DNA from: Streptomyces tauricus
GTDB taxonomy: Bacteria; Actinomycetota; Actinomycetes; Streptomycetales; Streptomycetaceae
NCBI RefSeq assembly: GCF_014650955.1
Contig: NZ_BMVY01000003.1
Span: 1 to 64,000 of the forward strand
Length of the DNA stretch: 64,000 nucleotides
Direction of reading: 5' to 3'
Part shown: positions 54,815 through 64,000 of the stretch, piece after piece
How positions within the stretch are numbered: the stretch's first letter is position 1
Layout: the number at the start of each line of letters is the position of its first letter
Position numbers and translations under genes: made by a program
Notes under the pieces: generated by a model
What the model saw: only the letters and a program-made list of their open reading frames with translations
Databases searched by the model: none
Told to the model about the DNA's origin: nothing

Positions 54815-56302
54815 ATGGACCTCGACACCTTCCGCAAGCTGGCCACCGACCGGCGTGTCATCCCCGTCAGCCGCAAGCTCCTCGCGGACGGCGACACGCC
54901 CGTCGCGCTCTACCGCAAGCTCGCCGACGAACGCCCCGGCACCTTCCTCCTGGAATCCGCGGAGAACGGCCGCACGTGGTCCCGCTACTCCTTCGTGGGG
55001 GTCCGCTCGGCCGCCACCCTCACCGAGCGCGACGGACAGGCGCACTGGCTGGGCACCCCGCCCGTCGGGGTCCCGGCCGACGGCGACCCCCTCGCGGCCC
55101 TGCGCGCCACCATCGAGACCCTGCACACCCCGCACGACCTCGCCCACGGCCAGGCGCTCCCGCCGTTCACGGGCGGCATGGTCGGCTACCTCGGCTACGA
55201 CATCGTGCGCCGCCTGGAGAAGATCGGCCCCGGCGAACGCGACGACCTGAAGCTGCCCGAGCTGACCATGCTGCTCACCAGCGACCTCGCGGTCCTGGAC
55301 CACTGGGACGGCTCGGTCCTGCTGATCGCCAACGCGATCAACCACAACGACCTCGACACGGGCGTCGACGAGGCCTACCACGACGCCGTGGCCCGCCTCG
55401 ACGCCATGGAGGCGGACCTCTCACGGCCCGTCTCGCAGCCCCCGGCCGCACTCCCGCCGTCCGAACTCCCCGAGTACACCGCGCTGTGGGGCGGCCCCGA
55501 CTACCAGGTCGCCGTCGACGACATCAAGGAGCGCATCCGGGCCGGCGAGGCCTTCCAGGTCGTCCCCTCCCAGCGTTTCGAGACGGCGTGCACGGCGAGC
55601 GCGCTGGACGTCTACCGGGTCCTGCGGGCGACCAACCCCTCCCCGTACATGTACCTCTTCCGCTTCGACGGCTTCGACGTCGTGGGTTCCTCCCCGGAGG
55701 CCCTGGTCAAGGTCGAGGACGGACAGGCGATGGTCCACCCCATCGCGGGCACCCGGCCGCGCGGCGCCACCGTCCAGGAGGACCAGGCGTACGCCGACGA
55801 ACTGATCTCCGACCCCAAGGAGCGCGCCGAGCACCTGATGCTCGTCGACCTGGGCCGCAACGACCTGGGACGGGTCTGCGAGCCCGGCTCCGTGGAGGTC
55901 GTCGACTTCATGTCCATCGAGCGCTACTCGCACGTCATGCACATCGTGTCGACCGTCACCGGCAAGGTCGCCGAGGGGCGCACGGCCTTCGACGTACTGA
56001 CCGCCTGCTTCCCCGCCGGCACGCTCTCCGGCGCCCCCAAGCCCCGCGCGATGCAGATCATCGACGAACTGGAGCCCTCGCGGCGCGGTCTGTACGGCGG
56101 CTGCGTCGGCTACCTCGACTTCGCGGGCGACTCCGACACCGCCATCGCCATCCGTACGGCCCTGCTGCGGGACGGCACGGCGTACGTGCAGGCGGGCGCC
56201 GGGGTCGTCGCCGACTCGGACCCCGTCGCCGAGGACACCGAGTGTCGCAACAAGGCGGCGGCGGTCCTGCGCGCGGTCCACACGGCCAACCGGCTCTCCT
56301 GA
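54815..56302 (+). CDS. trpE: Anthranilate synthase component I TrpE
   Basis: First committed step of tryptophan synthesis, chorismate to anthranilate; the glutaminase partner TrpG is not in this window. 495 residues from ATG 54815. N-terminal half with the Trp-feedback element LLESAEN; catalytic half with GGMVGYLGYD, PSPYMYLFRF, IAGTRPRGAT, LMLVDLGRNDLGRV and FPAGTLSGAPKPRAM. No leader peptide or attenuator can fit in the 11 bp after hisI. Confidence 0.96.
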   Translation: MDLDTFRKLATDRRVIPVSRKLLADGDTPVALYRKLADERPGTFLLESAENGRTWSRYSFVGVRSAATLTERDGQAHWLGTPPVGVPADGDPLAALRATIETLHTPHDLAHGQALPPFTGGMVGYLGYDIVRRLEKIGPGERDDLKLPELTMLLTSDLAVLDHWDGSVLLIANAINHNDLDTGVDEAYHDAVARLDAMEADLSRPVSQPPAALPPSELPEYTALWGGPDYQVAVDDIKERIRAGEAFQVVPSQRFETACTASALDVYRVLRATNPSPYMYLFRFDGFDVVGSSPEALVKVEDGQAMVHPIAGTRPRGATVQEDQAYADELISDPKERAEHLMLVDLGRNDLGRVCEPGSVEVVDFMSIERYSHVMHIVSTVTGKVAEGRTAFDVLTACFPAGTLSGAPKPRAMQIIDELEPSRRGLYGGCVGYLDFAGDSDTAIAIRTALLRDGTAYVQAGAGVVADSDPVAEDTECRNKAAAVLRAVHTANRLS

Positions 56303-56443
56303 CGGGCGTCCGCCCGACGGGCACGAGAGGGCACGAGACGGCACGCGTGACGAGGTCGACAAGGAGACATTCGCGGGCAGTGCGACGTGGCTCACGTGTC
56401 CCCGGGTGACGGTTCGCCCGGAGTTCAGGCGATAGTGGGGTAC

Positions 56444-57076
56444 GTGACTGCTGTACCGCACCCCCGATCCGAAGCCCCTGGGCCCGCCCGGGCCGGCCGC
56501 CGAAGCCTCGCCGTCGCCCTGTTGTCCGGCGCGCTCGGCGCGGCCCTCGTGCTGCTCGCCACCCGGCGCGGCTGGTCGGGCGGCACGGCGACCGTGGCCG
56601 GTGGCGACTTCCCGCTGAGCGCCTCCGGCAGTGACGTCACGGGCGTCCCCGCCTCGCTGGCCATCGTGGGACTCGCCTCCCTCGTCGCCGTCTTCGCCGT
56701 CCGCCGGGCCGGGCGCTTCCTGGTCGCCGGACTCCTCGCGCTCTCCGGGGCGGGCACGATCGCCTCGGCGCTCCTCGGCCTCTCCGACAGCTCCGCGCTG
56801 GACGAGAAGGCCGCCGCGGCCACCGGGGACACCGCCGCGACCGTGGGCACGATGACGCACACCGGGTGGCCGTACGTGGCCGCGGTGGGCGGTCTGCTGC
56901 TGCTGCTCGCGGGGCTTCTGGCGCTGCGGTACGGGCGGTCGTGGCCGACCATGTCGGGGCGGTACGAGCGGGACGGGACGCCTCGGCCTCGGCGGGTCCG
57001 TGCGGTGGTCGACCCCGACCGGCCGGAGGAGATCTGGAAGGCGCTCGACCGGGGCGAGGACCCTACCGGGGCGTGA
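56444..57076 (+). CDS. TIGR02234 Trp-biosynthesis-associated membrane protein
   Basis: 210 residues from GTG 56444 (VTAVPHPRSEA start; the frame is open further upstream without a clear ribosome site). Four hydrophobic segments (about 22-40, 68-85, 92-112, 145-165), an external loop with GSDVTGVPAS, and a basic cytoplasmic tail. This family occurs beside trp genes in actinobacteria; function unknown. It follows trpE by 141 bp and is followed by three copies of the gene-end element. Confidence 0.82.
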   Translation: MTAVPHPRSEAPGPARAGRRSLAVALLSGALGAALVLLATRRGWSGGTATVAGGDFPLSASGSDVTGVPASLAIVGLASLVAVFAVRRAGRFLVAGLLALSGAGTIASALLGLSDSSALDEKAAAATGDTAATVGTMTHTGWPYVAAVGGLLLLLAGLLALRYGRSWPTMSGRYERDGTPRPRRVRAVVDPDRPEEIWKALDRGEDPTGA

Positions 57077-57078
57077 GA

Positions 57079-57190
57079 TTGCGCCGTTCCCCGCGCCCCT
57101 GAAGGCAAAGGTCAAAGACTGCGCCGTTCCCCGCGCCCCCGAAAAGCAAAGACAAAAGATTGCGCCGTTCCCCGCGCCCCTGGGGCGCCC
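57079..57190 (+). repeat. Array of the gene-end element (3 copies)
   Basis: Cores start near 57079, 57119 and 57160, a period of 40-41 bp, longer than the 34 bp of other arrays because the spacers are longer. The first core begins 2 bp after the stop codon of the membrane protein gene, with no G-rich lead-in. Same orientation as the upstream gene. Confidence 0.88.
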
Positions 57191-57300
57191 TTGAAGGGGT
57201 GTGGTCGTCCGTGAACCCCAGTGGGAACGTGGGTGTGGCGGTGCGGGACAATGGGGGGGAGCGTCCGGCTCATACACGTACAGCAACGAGGAGCAACGTC

Positions 57301-57534
57301 ATGGCGGGCAGCAGCCACGGCCACACCCCGGCCGCCTGGACCGGTGTCATCATCGCCTTCATCGGTTTCTGCGTCTCCGGTGCCTTCATGGTGCTGGCCA
57401 GCCCGCTGGGCTTCTGGGCCGGCATGGTCATCGTCGTCCTCGGCGGCGTGGTCGGCATGGCCATGCGCGCGGCGGGCCTCGGCCAGCCGAAGAACTCGCA
57501 CCCGACCCACCAGGTCGCGTCGGCCGAGAGCTGA
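57301..57534 (+). CDS. HGxxPAAW family small membrane protein
   Basis: 77 residues from ATG 57301. The N-terminal GSSHGHTPAAWTGV gives the family's HGxxPAAW signature, followed by two hydrophobic helices (about 14-33 and 38-58) and a hydrophilic tail. Actinobacterial, usually next to trp genes, unknown function. It lies 99 bp before the DUF2752 gene. Confidence 0.88.
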   Translation: MAGSSHGHTPAAWTGVIIAFIGFCVSGAFMVLASPLGFWAGMVIVVLGGVVGMAMRAAGLGQPKNSHPTHQVASAES

Positions 57535-57632
57535 CCCCGGCGGGCCGCTCAGGAGGCGGGTCCGGCTCTTCGAGCGCCGGGACCGCCTCCGGCCGTGTGC
57601 GCCGTCCGCCCGAGCGCGGCACAATACGACGC

Positions 57633-58073
57633 GTGAACGCCGAATCCCACAGGGCGACGCCCGCTGCCGGCTCCGGAGCCGCGGTACGACGGCTCGCCGT
57701 ACCCGGCGGGATCCTCCTGGCCGTCGCCGCGGCCTTCGCGTACGTGGGAACCGTCGATCCGAACGAACCCGGCCACTACCCGGCCTGCCCACTGTTCCGG
57801 TACACGGGCCTGTACTGCCCCGGCTGCGGAGGGCTGCGCAGCGCCCACGCCGTCGTGCACGGGGACCTCGGAACGGCCCTCGGGGCCAACGCGCCCGCCG
57901 TGATCGGCTATCTGGTCTTCGCCGTGCTGTGGACCGTCTGGGTGGTCCGCACGGTCCGGGGCCGCCCGACGCGCGTCGATCCCGGGGCGCCCCTGCTGTG
58001 GGCCCTGGGCGCGTTGTTGCTGGTCTTCACCGTTGTCCGGAACCTGCCGTTCGGTGGCTGGCTGCACCCTTGA
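57633..58073 (+). CDS. DUF2752 membrane protein
   Basis: 146 residues from GTG 57633. Signature CPLFRYTGLYCPGCGGLRSAH (Cys at three places, about residues 52-66) marks DUF2752; three hydrophobic segments lie near 22-40, 85-105 and 118-135. Function unknown; the CPGCG motif suggests metal or redox chemistry at the membrane but this is a guess. Between the HGxxPAAW gene and trpC. Confidence 0.85.
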   Translation: MNAESHRATPAAGSGAAVRRLAVPGGILLAVAAAFAYVGTVDPNEPGHYPACPLFRYTGLYCPGCGGLRSAHAVVHGDLGTALGANAPAVIGYLVFAVLWTVWVVRTVRGRPTRVDPGAPLLWALGALLLVFTVVRNLPFGGWLHP

Positions 58074-58257
58074 TCAATCAGGGAACGTCCAGGTAGTGGG
58101 ACCGGCGTCAACCGGATGTGAGGCCCAAGCCCTCCTCCGGATACCATCGCAGTGACCACCGGTTTCGCCCGATGCGACGAAACCCCGGTCGACGCAGAAC
58201 CGCTCGCACCGCATGAACCGCTACAACCGTTCACCGTCACGGAAGGGGGCCGCTCGC
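58074..58257 (+). promoter_or_regulatory. Region upstream of trpC
   Basis: 184 bp without a gene. Candidate -10 TACCAT at 58142-58147, no clear -35. A 7-bp dyad GGTTTCG/CGAAACC lies at 58161-58167 and 58178-58184, which might be an operator or a leader hairpin. Weak evidence only. Confidence 0.35.
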
Positions 58258-59067
58258 GTGAGTGTGCTCGACGAGATCATCGACGGAGTCCGTGCCGACC
58301 TCGCGGAACGGCAGGCGCGCGTCAGCCTCGACGAGCTCAAGGAGCGCGCCGCGAAGGCTCAGCCCGCCAAGGACGGTGTCGCGGCCCTGCGCGGCGACGG
58401 CGTCAAGGTCATCTGCGAGGTCAAGCGCTCCAGCCCGTCCAAGGGCGCCCTCGCCGCGATCGCCGACCCCGCGGCCCTCGCCGCGGACTACGAGGCGGGC
58501 GGCGCGGCCGTCATCTCCGTGCTCACCGAACAGCGCCGCTTCGGCGGCTCGCTCGCCGACCTGGAGGCCGTCCGGGCCCGGGTCGACATCCCGGTGCTGC
58601 GCAAGGACTTCATCGTCACGTCATACCAGCTGTGGGAGGCCCGGGCGTACGGGGCCGACCTCGCGCTGCTCATCGTGGCCGCCCTCGACCAGCCCGCCCT
58701 GGAGTCCCTCATCGAGCGCGCCGAGTCCATCGGACTCACCCCGCTCGTCGAGGTGCACGACGAGGACGAGATCGACCGGGCCGTGGAGGCCGGGGCGAAG
58801 GTCATCGGCGTCAACGCGCGCAACCTCAAGGACCTCAAGGTCGACCGCGGCACCTTCGAGCGCATCGCACCCGAGATCCCCGCGCACATCGTGAAGATCG
58901 CCGAGTCCGGTGTCCGCGGCCCGCACGACCTCATCGCCTACGCCAACGCGGGCGCCGACGCCGTACTCGTCGGCGAGTCGCTGGTGACCGGCCGGGACCC
59001 GAAGACCGCGGTCTCCGACCTGGTCGCCGCGGGCGCGCACCCCGCGCTGCGGCACGGACGGGGCTGA
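58258..59067 (+). CDS. trpC: Indole-3-glycerol phosphate synthase TrpC
   Basis: (Beta-alpha)8 barrel enzyme closing the indole ring. 269 residues from GTG 58258 (GGAAGGGGG upstream). Motifs: [15 protein letters not shown] with the catalytic Lys and Ser-Pro, [43 protein letters not shown] and AESGVRGP. The trpM ORF starts 10 bp later. Confidence 0.96.
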   Translation: MSVLDEIIDGVRADLAERQARVSLDELKERAAKAQPAKDGVAALRGDGVKVICEVKRSSPSKGALAAIADPAALAADYEAGGAAVISVLTEQRRFGGSLADLEAVRARVDIPVLRKDFIVTSYQLWEARAYGADLALLIVAALDQPALESLIERAESIGLTPLVEVHDEDEIDRAVEAGAKVIGVNARNLKDLKVDRGTFERIAPEIPAHIVKIAESGVRGPHDLIAYANAGADAVLVGESLVTGRDPKTAVSDLVAAGAHPALRHGRG

Positions 59068-59076
59068 CCTCTCCCG

Positions 59077-59376
59077 ATGAGCGACGGCCGGACCCCCGCC
59101 GCCACCACCCGTCCGGGCTCCCGCCCCGACGGTGGTCCGGCGTGTGTCCGGTCCGTCGCCGCGGGGATCTCGGCGGCTCCCGGGCCCTACGCCCGGCTCG
59201 CCCGCGGCTGCCGTCCGCGCGGCTGCCGGGCGCCCGCGCGGCGCGTGCACGGCCGCCGGGTGCGGTACGTCATCGGCGACGAGCCGGGCCAGGTGAACGG
59301 CATGCGATGGCGTCGGCGTGCGAGCGCCGCCCACATCGACGCCACCGCCGCCGGTGGGCCCCGCCCCGTTTCCTGA
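59077..59376 (+). CDS. trpM: TrpM-like small protein
   Basis: 99 residues from ATG 59077, Arg-rich and basic. In S. coelicolor a small gene, trpM, sits between trpC and trpB and affects tryptophan supply and development; the C-terminal two thirds here (YARLARGCRPRGCRAPARR, YVIGDEPGQVNGMRWRRR) match my memory of that product, which is shorter (63 residues). So an internal start is possible. Position and in-frame conservation support a gene; the biochemical role is unknown. Confidence 0.6.
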   Translation: MSDGRTPAATTRPGSRPDGGPACVRSVAAGISAAPGPYARLARGCRPRGCRAPARRVHGRRVRYVIGDEPGQVNGMRWRRRASAAHIDATAAGGPRPVS

Positions 59377-59416
59377 CGGGGTACGGCCCGGTCCGGCACC
59401 GCCGATCACCACCGTG

Positions 59417-59490
59417 CGGGCTTCCCGCCGTCGCGAGGGCGTCCGCCGCCCGCGCGGGCTTCCCGCCGTCGTGTGGGCTTCCGCCGTCGC
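59417..59490 (+). repeat. 17-bp repeats upstream of trpB
   Basis: CGGGCTTCCCGCCGTCG occurs at 59417-59433 and 59455-59471, with a slightly shortened third copy around 59474-59489. They lie in the 193-bp gap between trpM and trpB. Each unit has internal GGG/CCC complementarity and could form small hairpins. Confidence 0.7.
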
Positions 59491-59569
59491 GGTGGAGAGC
59501 GGCGTACGGCGCATCCGTGACCGTCATCCGACCTGTTGACCGGGGCCCACGCCCCTGCGAGGTAACCGC

Positions 59570-60858
<1,289 letters not shown>

Positions 60859-60862
<4 letters not shown>

Positions 60863-61674
60863 GCGGCAACGTACAGCTGTTGAGTGACACCCTCGCCGGG
60901 GCGAAGGTGGAGGGCCGGTCCGCGCTGATCGCGTACCTGCCGGCCGGATTCCCGACCGTGGACGGCGGCATCGCGGCGATCAAGGCCGTCTTCGACGGCG
61001 GCGCGGACGTCGTCGAGGTCGGGCTGCCGCACAGCGACCCCGTCCTGGACGGCCCCGTCATCCAGACCGCCGACGACATCGCCCTGCGCGGCGGAGTCAA
61101 GATCGCCGATGTGATGCGCACGGTCCGCGAGGCGTACGAGGCGACCGGCAAGCCCGTCCTCGTGATGACGTACTGGAACCCCATCGACCGCTACGGCGTG
61201 GAGCGCTTCACCACCGAGCTGGCCGAGGCGGGCGGCGCCGGGTGCATCCTGCCCGACCTGCCCGTCCAGGAGTCGGCGCTGTGGAGGGAGCACGCGGAGA
61301 AGCACGGCCTCGCGACCGTCTTCGTCGTCGCGCCCAGCAGCAAGGACGCCCGCCTCGCCGACATCACCGCGGCCGGCTCCGGCTTCGTGTACGCGGCCTC
61401 GCTGATGGGTGTCACCGGTACCCGCGCGTCCGTGGGCGCCCAGGCGCAGGACCTCGTCCGGCGCACCAAGGCCACCACCGACCTCCCGGTCTGTGTCGGC
61501 CTCGGCGTCTCGAACGCCGTACAGGCGGCGGAGGTCGCGGGCTTCGCCGACGGCGTCATCGTCGGCTCGGCCTTCGTGAAGCTGATGCTGGACGCCCCCG
61601 ACGAGGCCGCGGGCCTGGACGCCGTACGCGCGCTCGCCGCCGACCTCGCCCAGGGTGTGCGCGGCACGGTGTAG
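60859..61674 (+). CDS. trpA: Tryptophan synthase alpha subunit TrpA
   Basis: Cleaves indole-3-glycerol phosphate and channels indole to TrpB. 271 residues from GTG 60859. Catalytic Glu in [16 protein letters not shown] and Asp in [12 protein letters not shown]; phosphate loops [13 protein letters not shown] and [10 protein letters not shown]. Overlaps trpB by 4 bp. A hairpin terminator lies 55 bp after the stop. Confidence 0.96.
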
Positions 61675-61728
61675 CGCGGAATGATGGAGTGATGAACGGT
61701 TCACTCACTCGAACGGGTGGACCTGGGG

Positions 61729-61755
61729 CCGGGGAGGCGCGGTGCGCCTCCCCGG
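61729..61755 (+). terminator. trp operon terminator
   Basis: 12-bp perfect inverted repeat CCGGGGAGGCGC (61729-61740 with 61744-61755, loop GGT) followed by TTCGTTCTG. It ends 15 bp before the dsbA-like gene's start. Confidence 0.78.
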
Positions 61756-61770
61756 TTCGTTCTGCGGGAT

Positions 61771-62547
61771 GTGAGCGAGAAGAACCGTGAGGGAAAGCGC
61801 ACCGCCCGCGAGCGGCTGGCGGAAGAGCGAGACAAGCACAAGAAGACGGAGAAGCGCCGCCGGGTCCTGGTCGTGGGCGGAGCGATCGTCTGCGTCCTGG
61901 CCCTGGCCGGGGTGATCGGCGTCCTGGCTGCGAACTCGGGCGGCGACAAGGCGGACTCCGAGGCGGGCCCGCTGACGGCTCCCTCAGGGGCGAACGGCGA
62001 CGACAGCCTCGCCATCCCCGTCGGCAAGGAGAGCGCGAAGTCGACCCTCACCGTGTGGGAGGACTTCCGCTGCCCGGCCTGCAAGAGCTTCGAGGACGCC
62101 TACCGCTCGACGGTCCATGAGCTGACGGAATCCGGACAGCTCAAGGTCGAGTACCACCTGGCGACCCTGATCGACGGGAACATGCGAGGCAGCGGCTCCC
62201 TGCGCGCCGCCAACGCCGCCGCGTGCGCCCAGGACGCCGGGAAGTTCCCCGCGTACCACGACGTGCTGTTCGAGAACCAGCCCGCCGAGACGGACGACGC
62301 GTACGCGAAGAACAGCAAGCTGATCGAGCTGGCCGGCAAGGTGGACGGACTCACCACCGACACGTTCAAGAAGTGCGTCGAGGACGGCACGCACGACAGC
62401 TGGGTCGCCAAGTCCCACCAGGCCTTCCAGGGCGGCGGCTTCAGCGGCACCCCGACGGTCCTGCTGAACGGGAAGAACATCTACCAGGACCAGACGATGA
62501 CCCCGGCCAAGCTGAAGCAGCTGGTGCAGCAGGCCGACAAGGCGTGA
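61771..62547 (+). CDS. Membrane-anchored DsbA-like thioredoxin-fold protein
   Basis: 258 residues from GTG 61771 (VSEKNREGKRTARERL); 18 more upstream codons are open but lie within the trp terminator. Basic cytoplasmic tail (1-28), one membrane helix (about 29-50), and an external Thioredoxin_4 domain with RCPACKSF and the cis-Pro region FSGTPTVLLNG. Paralogue of the gene at 29482, sharing the same layout. It lies 132 bp before lgt. Confidence 0.9.
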   Translation: MSEKNREGKRTARERLAEERDKHKKTEKRRRVLVVGGAIVCVLALAGVIGVLAANSGGDKADSEAGPLTAPSGANGDDSLAIPVGKESAKSTLTVWEDFRCPACKSFEDAYRSTVHELTESGQLKVEYHLATLIDGNMRGSGSLRAANAAACAQDAGKFPAYHDVLFENQPAETDDAYAKNSKLIELAGKVDGLTTDTFKKCVEDGTHDSWVAKSHQAFQGGGFSGTPTVLLNGKNIYQDQTMTPAKLKQLVQQADKA

Positions 62548-62679
62548 GCCCGGCGGGCGGCCCGGCCGGGTGTGCCCCCCCCCGGCCGGGCCCCGGCGGC
62601 CTCGCCCCGTCTCGTTATGGACCCGTAGCCCGGGCGGGTTGCCGTACGTGCCGCCCGGCAGGGTAGCGTCGACTCCGCC

Positions 62680-63690
62680 ATGGAACTTGCCTATATCCCC
62701 AGCCCCTCGCGCGGTGTGCTGCACCTCGGCCCCATTCCGCTGCGTGGCTACGCGTTCTGCATCATCATCGGCGTCTTCGTAGCCGTCTGGCTCGGCAACA
62801 GGCGCTGGGTCGCGCGCGGGGGCCGGCCAGGCACCGTGGCCGACATCGCCGTGTGGGCCGTGCCCTTCGGCCTCGTCGGCGGGCGGCTCTACCACGTCAT
62901 CACCGACTACCAGCTGTACTTCAGCGACGGTCAGGACTGGGTCGACGCCTTCAAGATCTGGGAGGGCGGCCTCGGCATCTGGGGGGCCATCGCGCTCGGC
63001 GCGGTCGGTGCCTGGATCGGCTGCCGCCGCCGCGGCATCCCGCTGCCCGCCTGGGCCGACGCCCTCGCCCCCGGCATCGCCCTCGCGCAGGCCATCGGCC
63101 GCTGGGGCAACTGGTTCAACCAGGAGCTGTACGGGCGCGAGACCGATCTGCCCTGGGCGCTGCACATCACGTCCGTGACGGACGGCCGCGAGCCCGGCTA
63201 CTACCACCCGACGTTCCTGTACGAGTCGCTGTGGTGCATCGGTGTCGCGGTCCTCGTCATCTGGGCCGACCGCCGCTTCAAGCTCGGCCACGGCCGCGCC
63301 TTCGCGCTGTACGTCGCCGCGTACTGCGTGGGCCGCTTCTGGATCGAGTACATGCGCGTCGACGAGGCCCACCACTTCCTGGGCCTGCGTCTGAACGGCT
63401 GGACCTCGATCGTCGTCTTCGTCCTCGCCGTGCTCTACATCGTGCTGTCGGCGCGACGCAGGCCGGGCCGCGAGGAGGTCGTCGAGCCGAACGCGCCCGA
63501 CGACACGGACGAGGCCGGCACGGACGAGGACGGCACGGCGGTGGACCTGGACAAGAAGTCCGAGGACGACACCGAGAGTGCCGACTCCGCCGAGCAGAAG
63601 GCGGAGGCCAAGGAAGAAGACAAGGCGGAGGACAAGACGGAGGACGAGGCAGAGGTGAAGGGCGAGGCCGAGTCGGCCAAGAAGGCCTGA
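62680..63690 (+). CDS. lgt: Prolipoprotein diacylglyceryl transferase Lgt
   Basis: Integral membrane enzyme adding diacylglyceryl to the lipobox Cys of prolipoproteins; LspA at 21471 acts next. 336 residues from ATG 62680. Seven membrane segments; the Lgt signature is GRWGNWFNQELYGRETDLPW (about residues 142-161), and YHPTFLYESLW follows. The last 75 residues are a Glu/Asp/Lys/Ala-rich cytoplasmic tail, a common feature of actinobacterial Lgt. Confidence 0.96.
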   Translation: MELAYIPSPSRGVLHLGPIPLRGYAFCIIIGVFVAVWLGNRRWVARGGRPGTVADIAVWAVPFGLVGGRLYHVITDYQLYFSDGQDWVDAFKIWEGGLGIWGAIALGAVGAWIGCRRRGIPLPAWADALAPGIALAQAIGRWGNWFNQELYGRETDLPWALHITSVTDGREPGYYHPTFLYESLWCIGVAVLVIWADRRFKLGHGRAFALYVAAYCVGRFWIEYMRVDEAHHFLGLRLNGWTSIVVFVLAVLYIVLSARRRPGREEVVEPNAPDDTDEAGTDEDGTAVDLDKKSEDDTESADSAEQKAEAKEEDKAEDKTEDEAEVKGEAESAKKA

Positions 63691-63697
63691 CCACTTC

Positions 63698-63750
63698 GGG
63701 TACGTGGAAGGGGGCGCCCCAGGATCTGGGGCGCCCCCTTCCACGTACCC
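63698..63750. terminator. 24-bp-stem terminator after lgt
   Basis: Perfect 24-bp inverted repeat (63698-63721 with 63727-63750, loop GGATC) between lgt and a convergent lyase gene whose stop is 8 bp further. Longest perfect stem in the window; expected to act on both strands. Confidence 0.9.
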
Positions 63751-63757
63751 GCGGTCC

Positions 63758-64000
63758 CTACGTGCGGCGGGCCAGCGCCAGGGTGCGGTGCGCCCCCGCC
63801 ACCACCGCCGGGTCGATGAAGCGGCCGTCGGGGAGGGCCTGGGCGCCGGGCCGGCCGGCCGCCGCACCGAGGATCGTCTCGGCCGTCTCGATCTCCTGCG
63901 GCGTCGGGAGATAGGCCGCCTCGATCACCGGGAGCTGCCGGGGGTGGATGGCCGCGCGGCCGAAGAAGCCCAGGGCACGGCCGTGGGCGCAGGACGCGGC
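63758..64000 (-). CDS. HpcH/CitE-type CoA ester lyase, C-terminal part
   Basis: The last 80 codons and TAG (63760-63758) of a - strand gene whose start is beyond the window. The segment ALGFFGRAAIHPRQLPVIEA is typical of the C-terminal part of CitE-like lyases (citrate lyase beta, malyl- or methylmalyl-CoA lyases), followed by a helical tail that completes the barrel. The substrate cannot be told from this part. Confidence 0.82.
   Translation of the reverse strand, partial: AASCAHGRALGFFGRAAIHPRQLPVIEAAYLPTPQEIETAETILGAAAGRPGAQALPDGRFIDPAVVAGAHRTLALARRT

Noticed and set aside
62572..62590. C-tract after the dsbA-like gene as a terminator or slippage site
   Set aside because: It is a plain run of nine C within C/G-rich filler without a clear hairpin; nothing more can be supported.

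Overview
The window is a high-GC (roughly 70%) actinobacterial chromosome segment, almost certainly from a Streptomyces. The reasons are strong G/C third-codon bias, many GTG starts, ATGA stop/start overlaps, and gene order typical of the genus: dcw cluster, ileS, lspA, dnaE, his genes, trp genes and lgt on one segment. Nearly all of it is core genome. No phage, transposase, CRISPR array, rRNA or tRNA was seen.

Bases 1-16400 hold the division and cell wall (dcw) cluster on the + strand: ftsI (5' end missing), murE, murF, mraY, murD, ftsW, murG, ftsQ, ftsZ, pgeF/ylmD, ylmE, sepF, ylmG and divIVA. These make lipid II, polymerise and cross-link peptidoglycan, build the Z ring and drive tip growth. 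murC, ddl and ftsA are absent from the cluster. A 275-bp ftsZ promoter region carries dyads and GACAC motifs that fit developmental control by WhiA. divIVA ends at a strong hairpin, facing ileS on the - strand.

Bases 16600-29400 hold ileS, whose leader has a clear T-box, then a TraR/DksA-type zinc-finger protein with a long Lys/Ala-rich N-terminus, lspA, an RluA/RluD-type pseudouridine synthase overlapping a GNAT acetyltransferase, a CPA1 Na+/H+ antiporter, an MscS channel, a dienelactone-hydrolase-like protein and a Tat-exported PhoD phosphatase. Bases 29400-45400 hold a DsbA-like protein with an unknown membrane protein and a DUF2252 protein, dnaE, a 59-residue gene on the opposite strand, a NYN-domain protein, an ABC exporter pair, a DUF2567 protein, a 24-residue gene resembling ribosomal protein bL37, a YbaK deacylase, a Lon-substrate-domain protein and two unknown proteins.

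Bases 45600-61700 are amino-acid biosynthesis: hisD, hisC, hisB, a 54-residue membrane protein, hisH, priA, a RidA-family gene and hisF, mostly overlapping, then a strong terminator. An ArsR regulator with a dyad operator, an MFS exporter and a TIGR03085 protein follow, then hisI, trpE, three small membrane proteins, trpC, trpM, trpB and trpA. No trpF is present, as expected where PriA does both the HisA and TrpF reactions. Bases 61700-64000 hold a second membrane-anchored DsbA-like protein, lgt, a 24-bp-stem terminator and the C-terminus of a CitE/HpcH-type lyase.

The most notable extra signals are these: (1) a dispersed element with the core CGTTCCCCGCGCCCC that follows gene 3' ends in the sense direction, forms tandem arrays of about 34 bp period, and in one place forms a perfect 21-bp hairpin with a GAAA loop; (2) an isoleucyl-tRNA synthetase whose HXGH signature reads GAHH; (3) the ileS T-box with its Shine-Dalgarno sequestrator; (4) three short genes of 24, 54 and 59 codons.
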